Source: RGIG8700 sp964568815
GTDB taxonomy: Bacteria > Bacillota > Clostridia > RGIG6154
DNA: 42,609 nt
Direction: 5' to 3'
Assembly (NCBI GenBank): GCA_964568815.1
Contig: CAZMRY010000002.1
Location: 1 to 42,609 of the forward strand
Part shown: positions 1 through 7,540 of the stretch, piece after piece
Position numbering within the stretch: the first letter of the stretch is position 1
Layout of the letters: each line of letters opens with the position of its first letter
The notes under the pieces: generated by a model
The model's database searches: none
Seen by the model: only the letters and a program-made list of their open reading frames with translations
Told to the model about the DNA's origin: nothing
Program-made: the position numbers and the translations under genes

Positions 1-62
1 TGATTCCGCTATAGGTTCAGCCGTTTTTTTATGGGAATTAATTTACATCCCCTTAATTTAAC

Positions 63-173
63 GGGCTGATGTGGGCATCAGCCCCTACGATGGGATAAGA
101 TTTAATTTCTATATTGTAGGGGACATTCACGAATGTCCCGAAAACGGGCGAGCACAGAGGCATCGCCCCTACA
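63..173. repeat. Cluster of three short palindromes (dispersed-repeat type)
   Basis: Three perfect hairpins lie within 110 bp. One is a 9-bp stem at 63-71/76-84, one a 9-bp stem at 120-128/131-139, and one a 6-bp stem at 146-151/163-168. The last two are enclosed by an outer inverted repeat TGTAGGGG (115-122) / CCCCTACA (166-173). The DNA is clearly richer in GC than its surroundings and encodes no protein I can see. It looks like the short intergenic palindromic elements dispersed in gut Clostridia. I infer that class from the architecture only. No transposase is nearby. Confidence 0.6.
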
Positions 174-201
174 GAATAACAAAATGCCTTACGACTCGAT
201 A

Positions 202-252
202 TGTTTCCTTGAGGAAACAAGAATAACTCCTAACTTCTCACTTCTAACTTCT
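202..252. repeat. Hairpin plus short direct repeats at the 3' end of the thioesterase gene
   Basis: TGTTTCCT (202-209) pairs perfectly with AGGAAACA (212-219). It is followed at 224-252 by a reiterated CTAACTTCT-like word, with three to four imperfect copies. The stop codon and last codons of the thioesterase gene fall inside this repeat. The hairpin has no U-tract on the minus strand, so it is not a convincing terminator. Confidence 0.45.
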
Positions 253-979
253 GTTTCTTTTCCACCACTGCCGTAAAAATTGTTTTATTAGTATCAACAT
301 TTTTTGCAAGAAGCCTAAAAGTGTTTTCGCTTTCTGATGTAAAAACCTCAAACTTACCGTCACATACGATTTCTGCAACATATCTTATTGTAATTTTTAA
401 ATCTTTTAAACTTATTTTATATCGGTCAGGCAGATAGTCGTACACTATGTCTGCATAAAATGTATTATTCATATGATTATTCCTGTCAATGTGTGAATAA
501 TAAACCTTCCTTGTATCGGTATGTTCCATATTTTCTTCATTGAAATTCATATCGGGACTGCTTATTTCAAATATATCTGAATTGTCAACAGGTATACCGC
601 CAAGCTCGTCAAGACAAGTCGGTCTTAATATTCTTCTTTTTTCAATGTTTATTATAACCCATTCAGAACAGCAGCGTGCAACAATATTACCGTCTTTTTC
701 AATTTCGTAGTCTCTTAAAAATGACGCACCTCTGCAACCGCGAGGTTTTGTAATAATTTTTATATCATCATATACTTTAATATCTTCAAATATCTGTAGT
801 GTCATTTTTGTTAACACAAAAGCTATATTATGATATTTTAAGACATCAAAAGTCATTCCTGTGTTATCACAATCATCACAAGCAGCTTTTTGAAAAAGCT
901 TGAATAATGCTGAAATTCGCACATCTGAATTTGGTTGAACATCATATGTTTCTATTCTGGTGTTAAATGATATTGACAT
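230..979 (-). CDS. Acyl-ACP thioesterase
   Basis: This protein probably hydrolyses acyl-ACP to free fatty acid in the cytoplasm (FatA/bacterial acyl-ACP thioesterase family, two hotdog folds). The best signature is HIDRNNHMNNTFYADIV in the second half, which matches the catalytic N-x-H-x-N region of the family. The first hotdog begins near the N-terminus (residues about 1-120). The size of 249 aa is normal. I place the start at the ATG at 979. The ribosome binding site AAGGAG (989-994) directly touches the upstream ATG at 988, which would leave no spacing, but lies 9 nt from the ATG at 979. The last residues are encoded by a reiterated repeat, so the C-terminus may be repeat-derived. The gene is transcribed divergently from the deacetylase gene. 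Confidence 0.85.
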   Translation of the reverse strand: MSISFNTRIETYDVQPNSDVRISALFKLFQKAACDDCDNTGMTFDVLKYHNIAFVLTKMTLQIFEDIKVYDDIKIITKPRGCRGASFLRDYEIEKDGNIVARCCSEWVIINIEKRRILRPTCLDELGGIPVDNSDIFEISSPDMNFNEENMEHTDTRKVYYSHIDRNNHMNNTFYADIVYDYLPDRYKISLKDLKITIRYVAEIVCDGKFEVFTSESENTFRLLAKNVDTNKTIFTAVVEKKQKLEVRS

Positions 980-1003
980 GGTATCCATCTCCTTAATTCC
1001 TAC

Positions 1004-1032
1004 ATTTTAGCATAAATGTAATTAACACGCAA
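1004..1032 (-). promoter_or_regulatory. Predicted sigma-A promoter of the thioesterase gene
   Basis: On the minus strand, TTGCGT (1027-1032) is followed after exactly 17 bp by TAAAAT (1004-1009). A TG one base upstream of the -10 makes it an extended -10 element. It lies about 25 bp upstream of the gene start. Confidence 0.6.
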
Positions 1033-1072
1033 GAATAAATTATCAATAATGTAGATTTTTAATCAAATTGTG

Positions 1073-1101
1073 TTGAAATTGTCAGTTTCGTGTGATATAA
1101 T
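1073..1101 (+). promoter_or_regulatory. Predicted sigma-A promoter of the deacetylase operon
   Basis: TTGAAA (1073-1078), a 17-bp spacer and TATAAT (1096-1101), with TG one base before the -10 (extended -10). This probably starts the long plus-strand run beginning at 1133. Confidence 0.75.
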
Positions 1102-1132
1102 ATCTATATTTAATGTGGGGAGGTGTTTGTAA

Positions 1133-1909
1133 TTGAAAATTAAACTAATCATTATTTCAATTTTAATTACTATATCAGTAAATGTCAGTGTTTTTGCAGA
1201 TAGTTCAATTACAGTGCCTTCACTGATGTATCACAATATAAATGATATATATGATGCGAAAAATTCCAGTGTTGAAATCTCGGGAGATATGTTCAGAGAA
1301 CATATGAGCAGATTGAAAAAAGAAGGATATACAGCAATATTTTTTGATGAATACCTGGCTGCAGTCAATGGGACAAGCAAACTTCCTGAAAAACCAATTC
1401 TCATTACTTTTGATGATGGTTATCTTAATAATTATACTGTAGGATTTCCTATATTAAAAGATACAGGAATGAAAGCAACCATATTTATTGTAACGGGCAG
1501 AATGGGGCTTCAGGGTGCAGTAACTTATCCTCACTTTACATGGCAGCAGGCTAAAGAAATGGTTAACTCTGGAATTGTTGATATTCAGAGTCACACTCAA
1601 TATCATAGTCATTTGCCAATTGTATCTTATTCAAATCTTCTTTTGGAATTAAGAAAATCTAAATTCGTTATTGAGAAAAATCTGAATAAAAAAGTTAATA
1701 TCCTTGCTTATCCTTACGGAGAATGGAATGATATTGTTATTAATACTGCAAAAAAAGCAGGGTATGAAGCTTGTGTCCTTGCGGATCCTGTAGATCCTGG
1801 CGTAAACAGGCTTAATGAAAATACTTATCTGATGAAAAGAATAACAGTTTATGGTCACATAACAGGTGATGAACTTATTGATGAAATCAGGAAAAATGAA
1901 AGCAGGTAA
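1133..1909 (+). CDS. Secreted or membrane-anchored polysaccharide deacetylase (NodB family)
   Basis: This is a predicted carbohydrate esterase family 4 enzyme that removes acetyl groups from N-acetylated cell-wall or exopolysaccharide sugars outside the membrane. Residues 1-22 form a signal peptide with a hydrophobic core and a likely VFA-D cleavage site. The NodB domain shows the metal-binding motif TFDDGY (catalytic and metal Asp at 94-95) and the second metal motif H154-TQY-H158. It also has an AYPYGE motif in the second half. The start is a TTG at 1133, preceded by a strong GGGGAGGTG site. The stop lies 3 bp before the tagA-like gene, suggesting co-expression in wall polymer metabolism. 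The real substrate cannot be read from sequence. Confidence 0.88.
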   Translation: MKIKLIIISILITISVNVSVFADSSITVPSLMYHNINDIYDAKNSSVEISGDMFREHMSRLKKEGYTAIFFDEYLAAVNGTSKLPEKPILITFDDGYLNNYTVGFPILKDTGMKATIFIVTGRMGLQGAVTYPHFTWQQAKEMVNSGIVDIQSHTQYHSHLPIVSYSNLLLELRKSKFVIEKNLNKKVNILAYPYGEWNDIVINTAKKAGYEACVLADPVDPGVNRLNENTYLMKRITVYGHITGDELIDEIRKNESR

Positions 1910-1912
1910 AAT

Positions 1913-2638
1913 ATGAAAACAGATATATTTGGTGTATTATTTGATAATTATACTATCAATGAAGCTATTGATAAAGCAATTAAGTCTCTGGATAACGATA
2001 AGCCATTTATTATTGCTACCCCTAATCCGGAAATTGTAAATTTAGCAAGAAACGACAAAGAGTACAAACAAATTCTTAATACAAGTGATATTGTAACTCC
2101 TGATGGTATTGGCATTGTCTATGCTTCAAAAATTGTCAAAGGAAATATTAAAGAAAGAGCAGCAGGGTTTGATATTGTCTGTGGTATAATTGAAGAACTG
2201 GACAAAAGAGCAGGAAGTGTTTTCTTGTTTGGAAGTAAACCAGATGTTGCGGAAACAGCTGCTGAAAAACTTAAAGAAAAATATAATAATCTTACTATTT
2301 CAGGGTGTAGAAACGGTTATTTTGATGACGACAGTGAAATCATAAAAGAAATTCAGGAAAGCAAACCTGATTTGTTGCTTGTCTGTCTTGGTGCACCTAA
2401 ACAGGAAAAGTGGATTTATAAAAATAAAGACCTTCTTAATGCAAAAATTCTTGTTGGTGCAGGTGGTACCCTTGATGTTTTGGCAGGAAATGTAAAACGA
2501 GCACCTGAAATTTATATTAAATTTGGACTTGAATGGTTTTACAGACTTATTAAAGAACCAAAAAGAATTGGTCGTATGATAAAATTACCAGTGTTTTTAT
2601 TAGATGTAATTGTTAAGAAAGGGAAGGATAAAGAATGA
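1913..2638 (+). CDS. tagA: WecG/TagA/CpsF family glycosyltransferase
   Basis: This enzyme probably adds the second sugar, classically N-acetylmannosamine, to undecaprenyl-PP-GlcNAc at the membrane in teichoic acid or related polymer synthesis. The family's conserved blocks are visible: ATPNPEIV near residue 36, the catalytic-region TPDG at 62-65, and GAPKQEKWI in the second half. The length of 241 aa is typical. It follows the deacetylase gene by 3 bp and overlaps thyX by 4 bp (ATGA). Sugar specificity is inferred from the family, so the symbol denotes family membership. Confidence 0.85.
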   Translation: MKTDIFGVLFDNYTINEAIDKAIKSLDNDKPFIIATPNPEIVNLARNDKEYKQILNTSDIVTPDGIGIVYASKIVKGNIKERAAGFDIVCGIIEELDKRAGSVFLFGSKPDVAETAAEKLKEKYNNLTISGCRNGYFDDDSEIIKEIQESKPDLLLVCLGAPKQEKWIYKNKDLLNAKILVGAGGTLDVLAGNVKRAPEIYIKFGLEWFYRLIKEPKRIGRMIKLPVFLLDVIVKKGKDKE

Positions 2639-3393
2639 AAGTTAAATTGATAAGATATACACAGGATTTAGAAAAGTTAATTGCAGCAAGTGCAAAGCTT
2701 TGTTATTCATCTGCAACTGTTGACGACATTTTTGACAATTTGAATGATGAAAATACTGAAAAATTTCTTAATATGCTTATGGGTATGGGTCATGAAAGTC
2801 CTGTTGAACATGCAACATTTACATTTGCAATTGAAGGTGTAAGCAGAAGCTTACTTGCACAGCTTACAAGACATAGAATTGCAAGTTTCACTGTTAAATC
2901 ACAAAGATATGTAAAAGAAGGACAGTTTGAATTTGTAACACCTCCTGAAATCAAGGCTATTCCTGAAGCTGAAGAAAAATACATAAAATCTATGAATGAT
3001 GCCCAGAAATACTATAATGAGCTTGCTGACATTTTATTTGCAAAGCACTATGATACTTTTATTAACGATGGTCTTGATGAAAAAACTGCAAGAAATAAAG
3101 CTGAGAAGAAAGCTATTGAAGACGCAAGATATGTACTTCCAAATTCTTGTGCAACTCAGCTTATCATGACATTTAATTCAAGAAGTTTATTTAATTTCTT
3201 TGAACACAGATGCTGTGAAAGAGCACAGTGGGAAATTAGAGATATGGCAAATGAGATGTTGAGACAAGTAAAAGAAGTTGCTCCTGTTTTGTTTAAAAAA
3301 TCAGGTCCTTCATGCCTTAAAGGTCCTTGTCCGGAGGGGAAAATGACTTGCGGAAAGATGCTTGAAAAGAGAAAATTATATTTGGGAGAATAA
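2635..3393 (+). CDS. thyX: Flavin-dependent thymidylate synthase ThyX
   Basis: ThyX methylates dUMP to dTMP using methylene-tetrahydrofolate, FAD and NADPH. The ThyX signature RHR-x7-S is exact: R79-H80-R81 with S89, continuing SQRY. A C-terminal block FFEHRCCERAQWEIRDMA is typical of ThyX proteins. The length of 252 aa is normal. The start codon overlaps the previous stop as ATGA and has a GGAAGGA site upstream. Thymidylate kinase follows immediately, so dTMP synthesis and its phosphorylation are coupled. With dut at 13.3 kb, the window carries much of the dTTP supply pathway. Confidence 0.95.
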   Translation: MKVKLIRYTQDLEKLIAASAKLCYSSATVDDIFDNLNDENTEKFLNMLMGMGHESPVEHATFTFAIEGVSRSLLAQLTRHRIASFTVKSQRYVKEGQFEFVTPPEIKAIPEAEEKYIKSMNDAQKYYNELADILFAKHYDTFINDGLDEKTARNKAEKKAIEDARYVLPNSCATQLIMTFNSRSLFNFFEHRCCERAQWEIRDMANEMLRQVKEVAPVLFKKSGPSCLKGPCPEGKMTCGKMLEKRKLYLGE

Positions 3394-3400
3394 GAGTGTT

Positions 3401-4117
3401 ATGAAAGGTAAACTTATTGTTGTTGAAGGTTTAGACTCCAGTGGTAAAGCAACACAAACTAAATTAATAGCTAAAAAACTTGAGGAAATGAATTATAAAG
3501 TTAAGCTTATTACATTTCCTGATTATGAAAGTGATTCTTCGGCTTTGGTTAAAATGTATTTAAACGGTGAATTGTCTGATAAGGCTGATGACATCAATGC
3601 ATATGCAGCATCTTCTTTCTATGCTGTAGACAGATATGCATCATATAAGAGAAACTGGGAAAAGTTTTATTTAGATGGTGGTATTGTTATTGCTGACAGA
3701 TACACTACATCTAATATGATTCATCAGGCTTCTAAGATTGAAGGCACAAGAATTAAAAATCTTTATCTTGACTGGCTTACTGACTATGAGTATAAACTAT
3801 TAAAACTGCCGACGCCCAATAAAGTTATTTTCCTTGATATGCCTCCTGAATATGCTAATGAACTTATGAGAGAAAGAGCAAATAAGTTTACAGGTGAAAA
3901 AGATAAAGATATTCATGAGAGAGATAAAGATTATCTTGAGAAGACATATGAAAACGCACTATATATTGCAAAAAAATATGACTGGAACGAAGTTTTTTGT
4001 GTAGAAGATGGACAAATAAGAACGATAGATGATATTAATGATGAACTTATGAATTTGATTTGTAATGATGTTTTACATAGAAAATATAAAAAGAACAACG
4101 AGGTTAAAAATGATTAA
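3401..4117 (+). CDS. tmk: Thymidylate kinase (dTMP kinase)
   Basis: The enzyme phosphorylates dTMP to dTDP with ATP. The P-loop reads EGLDSSGKATQ at residues 9-19. The DR(Y) motif of the family is in IADRYTTSN. The mobile LID region follows, with several Arg and Lys residues. I use the ATG at 3401 (238 aa) because GGGAG lies 12 nt upstream and the protein then begins MKGKLIVVEG, as expected for the family. An upstream in-frame TTG at 3362 would sit within thyX and lacks a site. The 3' end overlaps the DJ-1 gene by 8 bp. The enzyme belongs to a clostridial subgroup slightly longer than typical tmk (about 205-210 aa). Confidence 0.9.
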   Translation: MKGKLIVVEGLDSSGKATQTKLIAKKLEEMNYKVKLITFPDYESDSSALVKMYLNGELSDKADDINAYAASSFYAVDRYASYKRNWEKFYLDGGIVIADRYTTSNMIHQASKIEGTRIKNLYLDWLTDYEYKLLKLPTPNKVIFLDMPPEYANELMRERANKFTGEKDKDIHERDKDYLEKTYENALYIAKKYDWNEVFCVEDGQIRTIDDINDELMNLICNDVLHRKYKKNNEVKND

Positions 4118-4643
4118 TATATTATTTGCAAATGGTTTTGAAGAAGTAGAGGCATTAACAGTTGTTGATATGGCTCGCAGAGCAAAAATTGAAGTTGAAA
4201 TGATTTCACTTAATGATGATTTGTATGTTACAGGCAGCCATAATATTATCGTTAAATGTGATAAATTATTAAAAGATGCAGTATTGCTTGATGGTATAGT
4301 ACTTCCTGGTGGAATTCCCGGCGTACCAAATATTGAAAGTAATAAAGACGCTGTTGAGTTAATTAAAAAGCACTACTCAGAAGGAAAGCTCGTAGCGGCT
4401 ATTTGTGCTGCACCAACACTTCTTGGACGAGCAGGAATTCTTTCAGATAAAAAAGCAGTATGCTATCCTGATATGATGGAACAACTTATTTGTAAAGAAA
4501 AAATGAATGTGAAATCTGTTAAAGATAAAAATATAATTACATCTCAAAGTGCAGGAACTGCGATGGATTTTGCATTTGAAATTATAAAATATTTAAAGGA
4601 TGAAAACACAGCAGAAAATGTTAAAAAATCAATCTATTATTAA
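4110..4643 (+). CDS. DJ-1/PfpI family protein
   Basis: This is a 177-aa single-domain class I glutamine amidotransferase-like protein of the DJ-1/ThiJ/PfpI group. Members act as chaperones, glyoxalase/deglycase-like enzymes or proteases, and the exact role cannot be assigned here. The nucleophile elbow is AAICAAP with Cys99. A conserved Glu near the N-terminus (FEEVEA, Glu14) is the usual partner of the cysteine. The start is the ATG at 4110, downstream of ACGAGG and inside the end of tmk. The upstream in-frame extension has no binding site and was rejected. Confidence 0.88.
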   Translation: MINILFANGFEEVEALTVVDMARRAKIEVEMISLNDDLYVTGSHNIIVKCDKLLKDAVLLDGIVLPGGIPGVPNIESNKDAVELIKKHYSEGKLVAAICAAPTLLGRAGILSDKKAVCYPDMMEQLICKEKMNVKSVKDKNIITSQSAGTAMDFAFEIIKYLKDENTAENVKKSIYY

Positions 4644-5622
4644 ATTAATAATTCTTGTTGCAGTTGTATTGTTAGTGGCTCTTTCCTGTGAAATATTTGG
4701 AGTATTTAAGTCTGACGATGCGATAACTGTTAATATTAACGATGGCAGCAGTTTGAATGAAATTATTGATGTTCTTGAAGAAAACGACATCATCTCTTCC
4801 AAACTGATGTTTAAAATAGCTGCATACAAGCATAATAATCAATTTAAAGCAGGTGAACATACAATAACAAGCAGAAACTATTTCAGTATAATACAAGAAT
4901 TTAAGAGTGTTCCTTATTCTGCAGGTATAACCGTTACAATTCCAGAAGGCTATGAACAAAGAGAAATTGCAATGCTCCTGGAAGAAAAAGGACTTTGTAC
5001 AGTTGAAGAGTTTAATAATTCAGCTACTATTGACAATTTCTCTGAGTATTGGTTTTTAAAAGGAATTAAGGTTAGAAATTATCAGCTCGAAGGTTATTTG
5101 TTTCCTGACACATACAATTTTTCTAAGAGTGAAGGCGTTCGCAGCATAATTAACAGAATGTTGTCTAATTTTGACAGTAAAATCACTGAAGATATGAAAA
5201 ATCAAGCAAAGACACTTGGCAGAACTTTTGACGAAATTATTACTATGGCATCTATAGTTGAAAGAGAAGCTGCTGATGCTGATGAATATAAAACTGTTGC
5301 TGGTATTTTTTATAACAGATTGAATAAAAAGACAGAAGCATATGGGTATCTACAATCTTGTGCAACAGTTCAGTATATTCTTAGAGAAAGGAAAAATGTG
5401 CTGTCTATTGCAGACACAAAGATAGATTCACCATACAACACCTATAAATATCAGGGCCTTCCGATCGGACCTGTTGCATCTCCTGGACTTGAAACAATTA
5501 TGGCTGCTCTTTATCCCCAGGAAACCGACTATCTGTATTTTGTTGCTGATGGTAAAGGAAATCACTATTTTGCTAAAACTGTTGAAGAACACGAAATAAA
5601 CAAAAGAAAGGCCGGTTATTGA
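4600..5622 (+). CDS. mltG: Endolytic murein transglycosylase MltG (YceG-like)
   Basis: MltG cleaves nascent glycan strands at the outer face of the membrane and helps set strand length. One N-terminal membrane segment (residues about 13-36) is followed by a LysM-like part and the YceG catalytic domain. Visible motifs are TIPEGYEQREIA, YLFPDTY and the catalytic ASIVE221REA. The length of 340 aa is normal. The start is uncertain: ATG at 4600 abuts an AAAGG, and the ATG at 4618 is 17 nt from it. Both overlap the DJ-1 gene, so translational coupling is likely. The order mltG-trmR-trhP matches yrrL-yrrM-yrrN/yrrO of Bacillus. Confidence 0.93.
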   Translation: MKTQQKMLKNQSIIKLIILVAVVLLVALSCEIFGVFKSDDAITVNINDGSSLNEIIDVLEENDIISSKLMFKIAAYKHNNQFKAGEHTITSRNYFSIIQEFKSVPYSAGITVTIPEGYEQREIAMLLEEKGLCTVEEFNNSATIDNFSEYWFLKGIKVRNYQLEGYLFPDTYNFSKSEGVRSIINRMLSNFDSKITEDMKNQAKTLGRTFDEIITMASIVEREAADADEYKTVAGIFYNRLNKKTEAYGYLQSCATVQYILRERKNVLSIADTKIDSPYNTYKYQGLPIGPVASPGLETIMAALYPQETDYLYFVADGKGNHYFAKTVEEHEINKRKAGY

Positions 5623-5623
5623 T

Positions 5624-6289
5624 TTGGCTGGAGAAAAAATTAATCTTGATTATATAACTGAATATCTCCATAAACTCATTCCTGAAAGCAGTACGGAACT
5701 AAAAAAATTAGAAGATTACGCGGAGAAAAATGCTGTTCCTATAATCCACAGAGAAGTTAAAGCTCTGATTGAAGTTCTTTGCTTGCTTAAAAAGCCAAAA
5801 AAAATTCTTGAAATTGGTACTGCAATCGGTTATTCGGCAAGCGTTATGGCTTTTTCGTCTCCTGAAGATGTGAAAATTACATCCATAGAACGCGAACCTG
5901 AAATGACAGAGCTTGCACTTGAAAATATTAAAAAGCTTAATCTGGAAGAGAAAATTCGCGTTATAGAGGGTGATGCACTTGAAGTATTACCACTTCTTTC
6001 AAGCAAATATGATTTGATATTTATGGATGCTGCAAAAGGCTATTATAATGAATTTTTTGATAGTGTTATCACATTACTTAATGATGGTGGTTTACTTATA
6101 TGTGATAATGTTTTATACAAAGGTATGACAGCAACTGATGAGCTTGTAAAAAGAAGACAAAAAACAATCGTTGGAAGAATGCGCGAATATCTTGAGATGT
6201 TATGTAATCACAGTAAACTTACCACTTCTGTTATTCCCATAGGGGATGGAGTTACTGTTTCATATTATTATGAGGAGGGGGAAAAGTGA
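5624..6289 (+). CDS. trmR: O-methyltransferase, probable tRNA 5-hydroxyuridine methyltransferase TrmR
   Basis: This is a SAM-dependent methyltransferase of the COMT-like O-methyltransferase family 3. The SAM site is seen in ILEIGTAIGYSA (motif I) and the acidic IEREPEM that follows. The metal-binding DAAKGYY and CDNVLYKG come later. Its position between mltG and a U32 peptidase-family gene matches Bacillus yrrM, now TrmR, which methylates 5-hydroxyuridine-34 to 5-methoxyuridine in tRNA. The start is a TTG at 5624 with AGAAAGG 12 nt upstream. It overlaps trhP by 4 bp. The tRNA role rests on synteny and family. Confidence 0.85.
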   Translation: MAGEKINLDYITEYLHKLIPESSTELKKLEDYAEKNAVPIIHREVKALIEVLCLLKKPKKILEIGTAIGYSASVMAFSSPEDVKITSIEREPEMTELALENIKKLNLEEKIRVIEGDALEVLPLLSSKYDLIFMDAAKGYYNEFFDSVITLLNDGGLLICDNVLYKGMTATDELVKRRQKTIVGRMREYLEMLCNHSKLTTSVIPIGDGVTVSYYYEEGEK

Positions 6290-7503
6290 AAAAACCAGAA
6301 TTGCTTGCACCTGCTGGAAGCCTTATAAAACTTAAATATGCTCTTGTATATGGTGCAGATGCGGTTTATATTGGAGGAGAATCTTTTTCACTTCGTGTAG
6401 CAGCGGAGAATTTTACAATTGATGAAATCAAAGAAGGAATTGAATTTGCGCATAGTCTTGATAAAAAAGTTTATATTACTGCAAATATAATTCCGCACAA
6501 CAAAGATTTAGAGGGCTTTTGTGAGTATGTTAAAGAAGTTTATGAGCTTGGTGCAGATGCTATAATCGTCAGTGATTTAGGCTTGTTTGATCTTGTTAAA
6601 TCTGTTACACCTGATTTTGAAGTTCATATAAGTACGCAAGCAAATAATACAAATTATGCCAGTGCCAATATGTGGTACAAGCTTGGTGCAAAAAGAGTTA
6701 TACTTGCAAGAGAGCTTTCTTTAGCTGAGATTAAAGAAATAAGAAATTCAATTCCTGAAGATATGGATATAGAATGCTTTATACACGGTGCTATGTGTAT
6801 ATCATATTCAGGAAGATGCCTTATGTCCAATTATCTTACAAACAGAGACAGTAATATGGGAGCCTGTTCTCATCCATGCAGATGGAAATATTATCTTATG
6901 GAAGAAAAACGGCCAGGCGAATATTTCCCTGTTTTTGAAAATGAAAGAGGAACCTTTATTTATAACTCTAAAGACCTTTGTATGATTGAGCATATACCGG
7001 AACTAATTGAAGCCGGAGTGAGCAGTTTTAAAATTGAAGGCAGAGTTAAAAGTGAATATTATGTAGCTACTATTACAAAGGCATACAGAGATGCAATAGA
7101 TGCATATTTCGATGGCAAGCCTTTTGATTCAAAATTATCTCAAGAGCTTACAAAAGTCAGTCACAGAGAGTATACTAAAGGCTTTTTCTTTGGTAAGCCT
7201 GACGAAAACCAGCAGCTTTATACAACTAATTCTTATGTAAGGGATTTTGACCTTGTAGGTGTTGTAGATGGTTATGATGAAGAAAGAAAAATGCTTGTTG
7301 TAACACAAAGAAATAAATTCTTCACAGGAGACGAGCTCGAAATACTTATACCAGGTGAGGATTACAGAACAATTAAAGTAAATAAAATGTATGATGAAAA
7401 TTTTAATGAGATTGACTCTTGTCCTCACGCAACAATGAGACTTTATATTCCATGTGAGTTTAAATGTCCTGAGTATTCAATTTTGAGGAAAGCAAAAGAA
7501 TAA
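6286..7503 (+). CDS. trhP: Peptidase U32 family protein, probable tRNA hydroxylation protein TrhP
   Basis: TrhP family proteins are needed for prephenate-dependent hydroxylation of uridine-34 in tRNA, the step that makes the substrate for TrmR. The U32 signature is intact: CFIHGAMC171...SGRC178 followed by GAC194SHPC198RW. The four cysteines probably hold an Fe-S cluster. The length is 405 aa, matching the single-subunit long form (yrrO-like). The start is a GTG at 6286 behind a very strong GAGGAGGGG site, overlapping trmR. Bacillus has two adjacent paralogues (yrrN, yrrO). Only one is found here. The older label 'collagenase-like protease' is unlikely to reflect its job. Confidence 0.87.
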   Translation: MKKPELLAPAGSLIKLKYALVYGADAVYIGGESFSLRVAAENFTIDEIKEGIEFAHSLDKKVYITANIIPHNKDLEGFCEYVKEVYELGADAIIVSDLGLFDLVKSVTPDFEVHISTQANNTNYASANMWYKLGAKRVILARELSLAEIKEIRNSIPEDMDIECFIHGAMCISYSGRCLMSNYLTNRDSNMGACSHPCRWKYYLMEEKRPGEYFPVFENERGTFIYNSKDLCMIEHIPELIEAGVSSFKIEGRVKSEYYVATITKAYRDAIDAYFDGKPFDSKLSQELTKVSHREYTKGFFFGKPDENQQLYTTNSYVRDFDLVGVVDGYDEERKMLVVTQRNKFFTGDELEILIPGEDYRTIKVNKMYDENFNEIDSCPHATMRLYIPCEFKCPEYSILRKAKE

Positions 7504-7540
7504 AACTTTATATTTGAGCCATCATATTTATGGTGATTAA

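Noticed and set aside
3362..3400. Earlier in-frame start of tmk within thyX
   Set aside because: It is a TTG without a binding site, and the added residues do not resemble the family N-terminus.
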